Origin: Arthrobacter alpinus
GTDB taxonomy: Bacteria > Actinomycetota > Actinomycetes > Actinomycetales > Micrococcaceae
Direction: 5' to 3'
NCBI RefSeq assembly: GCF_001294625.1
Contig: NZ_CP012677.1
Coordinates: 2,976,001-3,040,000 of the forward strand
DNA: 64,000 nt
The position numbers and the translations under genes are program-made. Shown here in pieces: positions 1 to 6,907 of this stretch (the stretch's first letter is position 1; the number at the start of each line of letters is the position of its first letter). Below the pieces are notes generated by a model. The model saw only the letters and a program-made list of their open reading frames with translations, ran no database searches and was not told the origin of the DNA.

Positions 1-593
1 CTGTCCGCCACGACGACGTCGGCCTCGGCCAGCAGCCGCCGTCCCCGTACCGTGATGAGGTCATCGGCGCCGGGCCCGCCGCCCACGAGCGCAACCGCGC
101 CCACTGCGCTTTTGCGGTAGCGGCGCATCGGCAGCGCCCCGGTTTCCAACGCCACCACCACGGCGTTGCGGATGGCCGCGGCGCACAACGGGTCTCCCCC
201 GGCGTTGACAGCGATCTTGACGTCTTCGACGGTACCTACAGCGGGCGTCCACGCAGCCGATTCGGCACTGGCTGAGTGGTTGACGCACCAGGTACGGTTG
301 GCCTCCGCGTCGCCGGCCACACGGGCATCCACTGTGGGATTGTTGGTCGCTGTCGCCGCGAACCAGGCGTTGGCCATGTCCGTGCTTTCATAGTCCCGGG
401 CAGCCCAGTAGATGAGGCCGGCATCCGCCAACTCCTGGGCGGGGACGCTGAGTCTGGGGGCCACCAGCGTGACCTGGGCTCCGGCGTCGAGCAGTGCCTT
501 GGCCCGGCGGGCCGAAACCCTGCCGCCGCCGACCACGAGGACGGGGCGGCCGAGCAGCCGGAGCGAGGTTGGGTAAAGATCCACAATTGCCAT
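1..593 (-). CDS. cysG: Siroheme synthase CysG (3' end beyond window)
   Basis: Multifunctional siroheme synthase. It methylates uroporphyrinogen III to precorrin-2, then oxidises and chelates iron to make siroheme, the cofactor of sulfite reductase. The ATG is at 593 and the frame stays open through base 1, so only about 197 N-terminal residues are visible. The N-terminal precorrin-2 dehydrogenase/ferrochelatase part shows the NAD-binding run VVGGGRVSARR (about residues 20-30). The uroporphyrinogen methyltransferase domain begins with VGGGPGADDLITVRG at about 170-184, the usual glycine-rich SAM-binding start. The order of domains is that of fused CysG, not of a stand-alone CobA. The gene lies downstream of ssuC on the same strand, and a repeated operator-like motif lies 54-67 nt upstream. 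The C-terminus cannot be assessed. Confidence 0.9.
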   Translation of the reverse strand, partial: MAIVDLYPTSLRLLGRPVLVVGGGRVSARRAKALLDAGAQVTLVAPRLSVPAQELADAGLIYWAARDYESTDMANAWFAATATNNPTVDARVAGDAEANRTWCVNHSASAESAAWTPAVGTVEDVKIAVNAGGDPLCAAAIRNAVVVALETGALPMRRYRKSAVGAVALVGGGPGADDLITVRGRRLLAEADVVVAD

Positions 594-646
594 GAAATGA
601 CCTTAGGTAGGGCCACTATTTGCGTCCAAGAAGTTCGTTACACCCG

Positions 647-660
647 TTCACGCGGCGTCA
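647..660 (-). promoter_or_regulatory. Operator-like motif upstream of cysG
   Basis: The + strand reads TTCACGCGGCGTCA. The same 14-mer occurs at 2828-2841, and a related, more palindromic version lies at 4094-4108. All three are upstream of minus-strand sulfur genes, so a shared regulator site is likely. The regulator is not identified. Confidence 0.45.
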
Positions 661-698
661 CGGGAGGAAATATTCAGGGACTTCGCAGAGTACTGAAT

Positions 699-758
699 TT
701 GAAACAGCAGATAAAGGGGGTGCGCGCCCCCCTGCACCCCCTTTATCTGCTGTTTCAA
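699..758. repeat. Perfect 25-bp inverted repeat (60-bp hairpin)
   Basis: Two 25-base arms (699-723 and 734-758) are exact reverse complements separated by a 10-base C-rich spacer. The element lies between the ssuC stop (849) and the cysG start (593). It could fold into a very stable hairpin in RNA of either strand. No run of T follows, so it is not a textbook intrinsic terminator. It may be a factor-dependent terminator, a processing site, or a mobile palindromic repeat. Confidence 0.8.
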
Positions 759-848
759 CTCGCCGGACAGCCGTTCGGCCACCGAGCAGGCAATTGAGTT
801 CGCGGAGGGCGGCCAAGGGTCCAACCAGTCGCGGAGTGGAAGGACGAG

Positions 849-1745
849 TTAGCGCGTGCTGCCGGCCAGCAGGCCGCGCCCGCGTAGGAGCCGCTTTTCC
901 ACCGGAGCGAAGACCGCCAGTTCCACAAGGATGCCCACGAAGAGGATGATCAGGATCGCCGATATGACAATCCCCATGTCGGCTAGTTGGCGGCCCTGTT
1001 CCAGCAAAGAACCCAACCCGAAACCCAGAGAACCGCCCATGGCAATGATCTCCGCCGCCATCAGCGAACGCCACGAGAACGCCCAGCCCTGCTTCAGCCC
1101 ACCCACGTAGCCGGGGAGCGCTGCCGGAAGCACCACGTGCACTGCCATCTCCCAGCGGGAGGCTCCCAATACGTGTCCCACACGGCGGTATTGCGGCGGG
1201 ATCTGGTCCACCCCGGCGATCAACCCGTTGATGATGGAGGGGATGGCACCCATGAACATCACGAAGTACACCGTGGCGTCGGTGAGTCCAAACCAAATGA
1301 TGGCTGCAGGCACCCAAGCCACCGACGGCAGCACCTGCAAGCCGGAGATCAGCGGCCCAAACGCCCGGCGCAAGAGCCGCACCTGGGACAGCAAAAGTCC
1401 GATGGGCGTGGCCACCACAATGCTGATGGCGAATCCGACCAGCCCGCGTTGCAGCGACGTCCACACGCCCTCCTGCGCTGTTCCGGCGGCCCACAGCGCG
1501 CCTAGGGAGCCAAGCACATCCAGCGGTCCGGGAACCAGGTCCCGGCGCCGCAGGCCCAGCGAGACGTAAAACTGCCAGGCAAGCAGAAGTACGGTGAACG
1601 CGGCCAGCGGCAGCAGAACCCGGGACCAGTCGAGCCCACGGCGCTCAACTGCCTCGGATTGCAACGAGTCCAGGCCCGCCTCCAGGGACCGCATTTCCTC
1701 GGCGCTGCCGCTCTTGATGAGCGGTGATGTTAATGTTTCAGGCAT
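849..1745 (-). CDS. ssuC: Sulfonate/nitrate-type ABC transporter permease (SsuC-like)
   Basis: A 298-residue inner-membrane permease of the SsuC/TauC/NrtB family. After a hydrophilic N-terminus of about 40 residues there are about six hydrophobic segments. The cytoplasmic EAA-type loop (GHVLGASRWEMAVHVVLP) lies around residues 190-210 and would dock onto the ATPase. The ATG overlaps the 3' end of the ATPase gene by 8 nt, so the two are translationally coupled. With SsuB and SsuA it would import alkanesulfonates, the role favoured by the surrounding cysG, sir and cysHDN genes. Nitrate or taurine specificity cannot be excluded from sequence alone. No sulfonate monooxygenase (SsuD) is in the window. 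Confidence 0.85.
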   Translation of the reverse strand: MPETLTSPLIKSGSAEEMRSLEAGLDSLQSEAVERRGLDWSRVLLPLAAFTVLLLAWQFYVSLGLRRRDLVPGPLDVLGSLGALWAAGTAQEGVWTSLQRGLVGFAISIVVATPIGLLLSQVRLLRRAFGPLISGLQVLPSVAWVPAAIIWFGLTDATVYFVMFMGAIPSIINGLIAGVDQIPPQYRRVGHVLGASRWEMAVHVVLPAALPGYVGGLKQGWAFSWRSLMAAEIIAMGGSLGFGLGSLLEQGRQLADMGIVISAILIILFVGILVELAVFAPVEKRLLRGRGLLAGSTR

Positions 1746-2583
1746 GTCGGCGGATCTCCTCGCGCAGTCGGGCCGTGATCTCCGCCGTCAGTTCCCCGGC
1801 AGCTCCGGCGTTGGTGCGGTGTTCCTCGGACACCTGCCACTGCGCCACAACGCGGCCAGGTTTTGAGGAGAGCAGCAGCACCCGCTGCCCCAGCCGCACG
1901 GCTTCGCGGACGTTGTGGGTGACAAAGATGATGGTCCGGTGCGTCTGCCGCCAGATCCGTTCCAACTCGTTGTGCAGCAGGTCCCGGGTGATGGCGTCGA
2001 GGGCGGCAAACGGTTCATCCATCAGCAGCAGTGGCCGGTCCTGGGCCAGCGATCTGGCCAGTGCCACCCGTTGGCGCATGCCCCCCGACAACTCGTGTGG
2101 GCGCTTGTCCGCGGAGTGTCCCAGATGCACCAGGTCCAACAGTTCGATGGCCTGCTCCCGGCGCTCGGCCTTGCCCACGCCGCGCAGTTTCAACGCCAAT
2201 TCCACATTTCCCCGGGCAGTGCGCCACGGGAACAGCGCGGAGTCCTGGAACATGAACGCCGCACCCTCTTCGGGGACTTCAAGAGCGCCGGACGTAGGGT
2301 TGTCGAGCCCGGAAATTAAGTTGAGCAGGGTCGATTTCCCGCACCCAGACGCCCCCAGCAACGCCACAAGCTCGCCTTGGTACACGGTGGCATTGACGTC
2401 CTCCAGAACGGGTGGCCCGGAGCCGAAGCGCTTGCCCAAGCCCTCCAGCACGACGGCGGGGGCGCGGCCCGGGATGCCGGGTCCTGGTCCGGGTCCTGGG
2501 CCTGGGCCTGGGCCTGGGACTGGGCCTGGTGCGAGCGCATCGTCGGCGGAAGGACCCCCATGGTCGGCGAGTACTTCTGTCAT
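1738..2583 (-). CDS. ssuB: Sulfonate-type ABC transporter ATP-binding protein (SsuB-like)
   Basis: A 281-residue ABC ATPase. It shows Walker A GASGCGKS (77-84), the Q-loop glutamine at 113, signature LSGGM (165-169), Walker B LLLMDEP (185-191) and an H-loop histidine near 223. These fit the SsuB/TauB/NrtD group, including the DALDAITR-type stretch after Walker B. The N-terminus carries an unusual low-complexity extension: residues 19-38 are almost entirely alternating Pro-Gly, encoded by a tandem GC-rich repeat. The start has a good GGAG 5 nt upstream. An earlier or later start would not remove the Pro-Gly tract without leaving the ATPase core unusually short of a start codon. It overlaps ssuC by 8 nt. 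Confidence 0.88.
   Translation of the reverse strand: MTEVLADHGGPSADDALAPGPVPGPGPGPGPGPGPGIPGRAPAVVLEGLGKRFGSGPPVLEDVNATVYQGELVALLGASGCGKSTLLNLISGLDNPTSGALEVPEEGAAFMFQDSALFPWRTARGNVELALKLRGVGKAERREQAIELLDLVHLGHSADKRPHELSGGMRQRVALARSLAQDRPLLLMDEPFAALDAITRDLLHNELERIWRQTHRTIIFVTHNVREAVRLGQRVLLLSSKPGRVVAQWQVSEEHRTNAGAAGELTAEITARLREEIRRHA
2470..2530. repeat. Pro-Gly-coding tandem repeat inside ssuB
   Basis: Short tandem units of the type GGTCCG/GGGCCT repeat about eight to ten times and encode alternating Pro-Gly near the SsuB N-terminus. Such a tract can change length by slippage in steps of 6 bases without breaking the frame. Confidence 0.75.
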
Positions 2584-2864
2584 GTCATCTCCAATCCTTG
2601 GTACGCGGGGCTGCCCACCACCGGCCAGACCAAAGGCGAGGCGGAGGCGTGCGCTGCGGTTGTTACGGCGTGGTTGTTGTTGGCTGAGGAAGAGACTACG
2701 GGCGCCCCTGAGGGCAGGGCTGTGCTGTGGTTGCAGAGGGCGCCTGCCGTCCCGGAGTGGTCATGACTAAAAGGTAGACATTGCCGGGTTGCCGGTTCAA
2801 CGATCGGGACGCCCAGGGTCACGCAAGTTCACGCGGCGTCATAATGGGATTGGCGGTGTGGACG
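2584..2864. other. 281-bp gap between ssuA and ssuB
   Basis: There is no convincing gene here. The minus strand has an 80-codon open frame (2580-2822) that ends in an ATGA overlap with the ssuB start, but it shows no recognisable domain. The operator-like 14-mer at 2828-2841 sits just after the ssuA stop, so ssuBC may have its own promoter in this gap. Confidence 0.4.
2828..2841 (-). promoter_or_regulatory. Operator-like motif between ssuA and ssuB
   Basis: TTCACGCGGCGTCA on the + strand, identical to 647-660. It lies about 245 nt before the ssuB start, which is far for a repressor site unless the ssuB transcript has a long leader. Confidence 0.4.
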
Positions 2865-4052
2865 CTATTCGGTGCCCAGTCCTCCGGCGGAAACAGGCAC
2901 CTTTCCGTTCTTCGCCAGGATTGTGTTCAGCTGGTGCAGATCGAAGATGCCCGAGAGCTTGGCCTGCGTGCCGACGCCCGCCTTGATCCCGTGCTCAAGA
3001 AGCGTCGGGAAGGTTGCTGCCAGCGGGTCCGCTGAAAAGGTGAGCTGTGAGAGGGAACGCTCAATCACCGCGGCCGGCAGCGCCTTGCCCGCCGATGCCG
3101 TCAGGGCCACATTGACCGCAGCGGCAGCACTATCCGCCCCGGAGCCGTTCTTGTGGCTGTTGAGCCACTCGATAGATTCGACGTGTCCGGCCAGCAGTGT
3201 GGCAACGGTTTGTGGGTGCTGCTCCAAATACGACTTGTTGACCACCAGGATGGTGGTGCTAAATTCGCCCTTGTCCCACAAATCCGCTTCATTGACGAGC
3301 ACCTTGGCGCCGGCCTCGAGGACCAGACGGGAGGCCCACGGTTCGGGCAACCAGGCGCCGTCGAGCTTTCCGTCCTGGAAGAGCTTGAGGGTACCGGCGT
3401 TGTCGGTGGGGTTGATGGTGACGTCGCCGCCGCCGCTGGGCGTGGTGGTGAAGCCTTCACCGGCCAGCCAGGAGCGCAGTGCCACGTCCTGAGTGCCGCC
3501 CAGCTGCGGGGTGGCAAGGACCTTGCCCTTCAGCTGTGCCGGGGTGGTGACCTCCGGCTTGACCACCAGTTGCGCGCCGCCGCTAGTGGCCCCTGCGACG
3601 ATGCGAATGGATTCCCCGCCGCTTTTGGCGAATGAGTTGATGGCGGGGTTCGGGCCCAGGTAGGCGGCGTCGATGGCCCCGGCGTTGAGCGCCTCGATGG
3701 CCGAGGGCCCGGCGTTGAACACCTGCGTTTTGAGGGTTGTGGCGCCCAGGTTCTTGGCCAGGATGCCCCTCTGAACCCCGATCAGGGCCGGGGCGTGAGT
3801 GACGTTGGCGAAGTACCCTAGCCGGAGTTCGGCGGCGGGACCAGCTGCGGCCTGCTCAGCTGTGGCGTTGTTGGTGCCAGCGCTTCCTGCGGCGATGGCG
3901 GCACCGGCACTGATCAAGGCAATCAAGGCGGCAAGGACCAGGATCTCCACTTTACGCAATTTGTGGCGGGTTTTTTGGCCGGCCACGATGCGGATGGTTT
4001 TCAACGTTTGACCGGCCGCGGTCTCTGGCGCAGTGGCGGGGATTCTCGTCAT
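2865..4052 (-). CDS. ssuA: Sulfonate ABC transporter substrate-binding protein (SsuA-like)
   Basis: A 395-residue periplasmic-type binding protein of the SsuA/NrtA/TauA class. It shows LRLGYFANVTHAPALIG at the start of the mature fold, then LGPNPAINSF, and a QDGKLDGAWLPEPWAS stretch typical of the hinge region. Residues 36-56 are hydrophobic after a basic 35-residue N-terminus, which suggests an uncleaved membrane anchor or a long signal peptide. No lipobox cysteine is visible. The start is the first ATG of the frame, close behind an operator-like motif. Downstream ssuB is separated by 281 nt, longer than usual for this operon. Confidence 0.85.
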   Translation of the reverse strand: MTRIPATAPETAAGQTLKTIRIVAGQKTRHKLRKVEILVLAALIALISAGAAIAAGSAGTNNATAEQAAAGPAAELRLGYFANVTHAPALIGVQRGILAKNLGATTLKTQVFNAGPSAIEALNAGAIDAAYLGPNPAINSFAKSGGESIRIVAGATSGGAQLVVKPEVTTPAQLKGKVLATPQLGGTQDVALRSWLAGEGFTTTPSGGGDVTINPTDNAGTLKLFQDGKLDGAWLPEPWASRLVLEAGAKVLVNEADLWDKGEFSTTILVVNKSYLEQHPQTVATLLAGHVESIEWLNSHKNGSGADSAAAAVNVALTASAGKALPAAVIERSLSQLTFSADPLAATFPTLLEHGIKAGVGTQAKLSGIFDLHQLNTILAKNGKVPVSAGGLGTE

Positions 4053-4093
4053 GGATCAAGGCTAGGGATGCTGCCGTTCACTCACAATGAAGC

Positions 4094-4108
4094 TGACGCG
4101 CGGCGTCA
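4094..4108 (-). promoter_or_regulatory. Palindromic operator-like motif upstream of ssuA
   Basis: TGACGCGCGGCGTCA is an almost perfect palindrome with TGACGC/GCGTCA half-sites. It is about 42-56 nt upstream of the ssuA ATG. It shares the GCGGCGTCA half with the copies at 647 and 2828. Confidence 0.5.
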
Positions 4109-4176
4109 CGGGCATTCATTCCACGTCACAAAGCGGCTCAGCAGCAGGGACAATTTCGCGAAATAATTCGAAACGC

Positions 4177-5190
4177 TCAGTCCCCGTTGCTGCGAAGCCG
4201 GCGCAACCGCGAGCGCAGCTTCCTTTCACGGTTGATGTCGCTGCCGACCTCCTTGGTGGCATCAACATAGGACTCCCCCAACGTTTCCAGCAGCAGGTCA
4301 TCGGCCACCCGGACTTGGCCCGGCGAGAACCTGTATTCCATGATTCTGGCCACCCTGTCCGGATCCATTGTGTTGAACCATTTCTCCGCGGCGCTGATGG
4401 TGTCGATTCCGTTGACGGCAAGGATGCGGACCATCCAGTCGTACTGGTTTTCTTTGCTGGTGCGATATTGCGGGAAGACGCGGGCCAGCACGCTTTGGAG
4501 GGATCCGGCGTCGAGCGTCTGGGTTTCTTGGTCACCGTCATTGGCGCGTTTGACCTGCACCCGTTTCAAGATGTCGCTAATGTTCACAAATTGTTGGTCC
4601 GCCAGTTCAATGAGGGTGGAGGCCATGGTGAAGGCGCGGCTGATTTCGGCGTTGTCACCACTTGAGCCCTTGAAGCGGATGTCGTGTTCAAATTCCGCCC
4701 AGGCATGTTGGAGTACCGTGCGGATCTGCACCTCAAAACGCTGTCCGGTATAGTCTTTGCAACCGGTGGGCGGGTTGTGGGACGGAACTTCCAATGTCAG
4801 GTGGCGTCCTGCGTAGCCAATGCCGCCGTTCTTGCGCATCATGGCGGTTTTGTCTTCATCGTCGTGGCAGACGAACTGGCTGGAGAGCGCGATCGCGACG
4901 GCGTCAATGTCCGATTCCACGAAGAGGATGACCCGGACTCCGATCAAGTCATCGAGCTTTGTCAGGCCGCCAGGGTATTTTAGCGAGCCATCGTGGTCAC
5001 GGCGGGCCATTTTCTCGGCCGCGGATTCAGCCGTCTTGACTCTGAACTGCACGTCGTGGTGGTTGAGCCCGTCGTCGTGAAGCCTGCCCACAATCGTGTT
5101 GCGAATGGCTTGAGCAGCGTCCTCTAACGCCTTTTTTTGTGCAGATCTTTCTGCAAATATCTGGTCCAAGTGATCGATTGCCTGCCCCAT
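4177..5190 (-). CDS. RelA/SpoT-domain nucleotidyltransferase (small alarmone-synthetase-like)
   Basis: A 337-residue protein with one RelA/SpoT synthetase domain. Visible motifs are DLIGVRVILF (81-90), a G-loop-like GYAGRHL (125-131) and the hallmark EVQIRTVLQHAWAEFEHD (153-170). The family transfers pyrophosphate from ATP to GTP/GDP to make (p)ppGpp. Some relatives are toxins that make (pp)pApp or modify tRNA. There is no HD hydrolase domain and no TGS/ACT region, so it is not the housekeeping Rel. About 130 residues follow the synthetase core, longer than RelP/RelQ, with a basic C-terminal tail. No obvious antitoxin gene is adjacent. It sits in an accessory patch that splits the sulfur cluster. 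The exact product is unknown. Confidence 0.8.
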   Translation of the reverse strand: MGQAIDHLDQIFAERSAQKKALEDAAQAIRNTIVGRLHDDGLNHHDVQFRVKTAESAAEKMARRDHDGSLKYPGGLTKLDDLIGVRVILFVESDIDAVAIALSSQFVCHDDEDKTAMMRKNGGIGYAGRHLTLEVPSHNPPTGCKDYTGQRFEVQIRTVLQHAWAEFEHDIRFKGSSGDNAEISRAFTMASTLIELADQQFVNISDILKRVQVKRANDGDQETQTLDAGSLQSVLARVFPQYRTSKENQYDWMVRILAVNGIDTISAAEKWFNTMDPDRVARIMEYRFSPGQVRVADDLLLETLGESYVDATKEVGSDINRERKLRSRLRRLRSNGD

Positions 5191-5365
5191 AATCGCAACT
5201 CATTTCTTCCACCACACCGTATCTGCAACTCTACGCACGCCCCGGGCCAAAGTCTCCCCAGCGACCATCACAATACGGCTAGCCGGTGCAGTTTATGTCC
5301 CCGCACCGCCCGGGGGCGACGTCGCGTCAGTATCCGTGAAAAGTCGCATCGATTCGAGACTGGGT

Positions 5366-5947
5366 TCAGGGGATCCAAAACCCGACTATGCAAAGTAGCC
5401 GCGTCTGGTCATCAGCACCAGCCGGCGGATCAATCGCCGGCGGGAACACCCCGAAGCTACGCCATTCTTCCGCGTTGGGCACGACGTGTTCATTCATGCC
5501 GGCAATAGTCTCGGCGGACAAATGAAACGGGATTGAAAGGTGCTTGGCAATAAGCCAAGCTTGAAAACCTCGATACATTGCCAGGTGCGCAAAACCCTCC
5601 CTTGCAGGGTAGTCACCGTATTGGAACCGGAAGATCGCCTCCAAATCGACGCCCCCTTGGACAGTGGCTGTCGCGGCATCGTTGAGTGTGTCATAAGCTG
5701 CGATCGGGTCGTCCCCCAGGAGATCGCGGTCGCGCAGCGCATCCCCGTCGGCAACCGAAGCCCCGCCAATCACTGCGGGAACCCAGGCCTCGTCGTAGGC
5801 GTGCGCTTTGAGGATGTCGAGGATGGTGGGGTTGGGAGTTTGCGACCACGCGGCAGGGACCGGCTTGTCGAAATCCTTCGGAGTGATGCGATCTATGACG
5901 CTTCGAAGTTCAGCGTCAGCGGCAAGGAATAGCTGATCGGTTTCCAT
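5366..5947 (-). CDS. TIGR03086/DinB-like metal-binding fold protein
   Basis: A 193-residue protein resembling the actinobacterial maleylpyruvate-isomerase-like/DinB four-helix family (TIGR03086). It starts METDQLFLAADAELRSVID and has the helix DILKAHAYDEAWVPAV and a second histidine-bearing helix AHLAMYRGFQAWLIAKHL. Histidines at these helix positions usually bind a divalent metal in the family. The substrate is not known. It is transcribed toward the RelA/SpoT-domain gene with a gap of 175 nt, so the two could share a transcript, although nothing in the family links them functionally. Confidence 0.6.
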   Translation of the reverse strand: METDQLFLAADAELRSVIDRITPKDFDKPVPAAWSQTPNPTILDILKAHAYDEAWVPAVIGGASVADGDALRDRDLLGDDPIAAYDTLNDAATATVQGGVDLEAIFRFQYGDYPAREGFAHLAMYRGFQAWLIAKHLSIPFHLSAETIAGMNEHVVPNAEEWRSFGVFPPAIDPPAGADDQTRLLCIVGFWIP

Positions 5948-6279
5948 GGGGGGAGCCTACTCTGCGGAAACGGCATTCGCCACGAAAATCTGGCTGCTCC
6001 TACGAGTGCCGACGGGAAGCCTGCTGCGCCGTTCAGAGCTGGCCCGGACAATCGAGCCCAAACTCATGGCTTGGCATGTTCGATCCTGCTGCTCGGGGTT
6101 GTTGTACTTGCTACTCCGCCGGCTAATTCCGAGCCGCATGGCTGATGGTGTGGTCTATGGCTCGCCCTTGCTCATGATTGCGGTTGCTTCCGGCGTTGCT
6201 GCCGTGGCCGGGACCTTGGGGTCATGCGATGAGCGGCACTACCCAAACAATGCCAAGAACTCCGCTGCCTTGAATGTAT
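5948..6279. other. 332-bp stretch without recognisable gene
   Basis: A long + strand frame (5946-6737) crosses this stretch, but codon bias is poor, no motif is seen, and it runs antisense to the SGNH remnant. I see no promoter, repeat or RNA feature that I can defend. Confidence 0.3.
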
Positions 6280-6808
6280 TTAGTTGCTTGCCGTTTGAGT
6301 TCGCAGAGCAGCCGACCAGTCGTCCCAGGCTGGGCGAAGCAATGTTGCTAGGGCCTCATAGCCACCAGCTCCGGGATGGGCGCCGTCGCGCTCGCGCACC
6401 TCCCGCCGCCAAACATCGTTACCCTGCAGTTGCTGAACGACACTGCAGCTCGGCACGCAGATGGGCGATCGAGGCACGTGCTGCAACCCGGGATTGGCCG
6501 GATTCATACTTGGTGTCATTGACACCGAAGGACAACACGACGCAGGCGTGGCTTTCGGGGGGGCAAACGGGGCGTGCATTCGGCATGGATGCGCCGAAGA
6601 AGGTCGGCGCTGGTGTCACGCGTCCGGCCCAGCTCAGGTGCGGCTCGTCGCCGACTCCGGCCACGAAGGAGTCGCCCACAAAACAGACACGCACGTCCGG
6701 GGCCGGCTGGTCCGCAATATCAACAGTATTCACCTGAGAGGCCCTATCCTCCCCGGGTCCTCCCCGGGCTTCTTTGTCGTCACGGATATTGACGGGGATG
6801 CCCGACAC
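6280..6808 (-). pseudogene. Decayed SGNH/GDSL hydrolase
   Basis: Two pieces in different frames together recall a GDSL-family esterase/lipase. The first (6808-6419) has block I VCFVGDSFVAGVGD with the nucleophilic serine, and block III VVLSFGVNDT. The region between them is much shorter than normal, so about 20-30 residues including block II are missing. The frame then stops. The block V part with the catalytic Asp-His (RERDGAHPGAGGYEAL) continues in another frame at about 6420-6280, and the linker before it is also missing. Two internal losses and a frame change argue for real decay, not a sequencing slip. Confidence 0.7.
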
Positions 6809-6907
6809 GTCCAGTGCCGAGCGTTTGCACAGGACTAAGATGCTTCTTGTTGTTGCAGTATTTTCGCATCTTATAGTTAGTCAGCACTCCGGTCAGCGCT
6901 TGAGCAA

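Noticed and set aside
699..758. Classical intrinsic terminator
   Set aside because: The stem is perfect but no T-run follows on either strand, so it is listed as a repeat.
1724..2770. 348-codon + strand frame over ssuB
   Set aside because: Antisense to ssuB with Ser/Arg-rich composition; the ATPase motifs on the other strand are decisive.
5946..6737. 263-codon + strand frame upstream of the HelD gene region
   Set aside because: Covers the SGNH remnant on the opposite strand; odd composition, no start signal, no motif.
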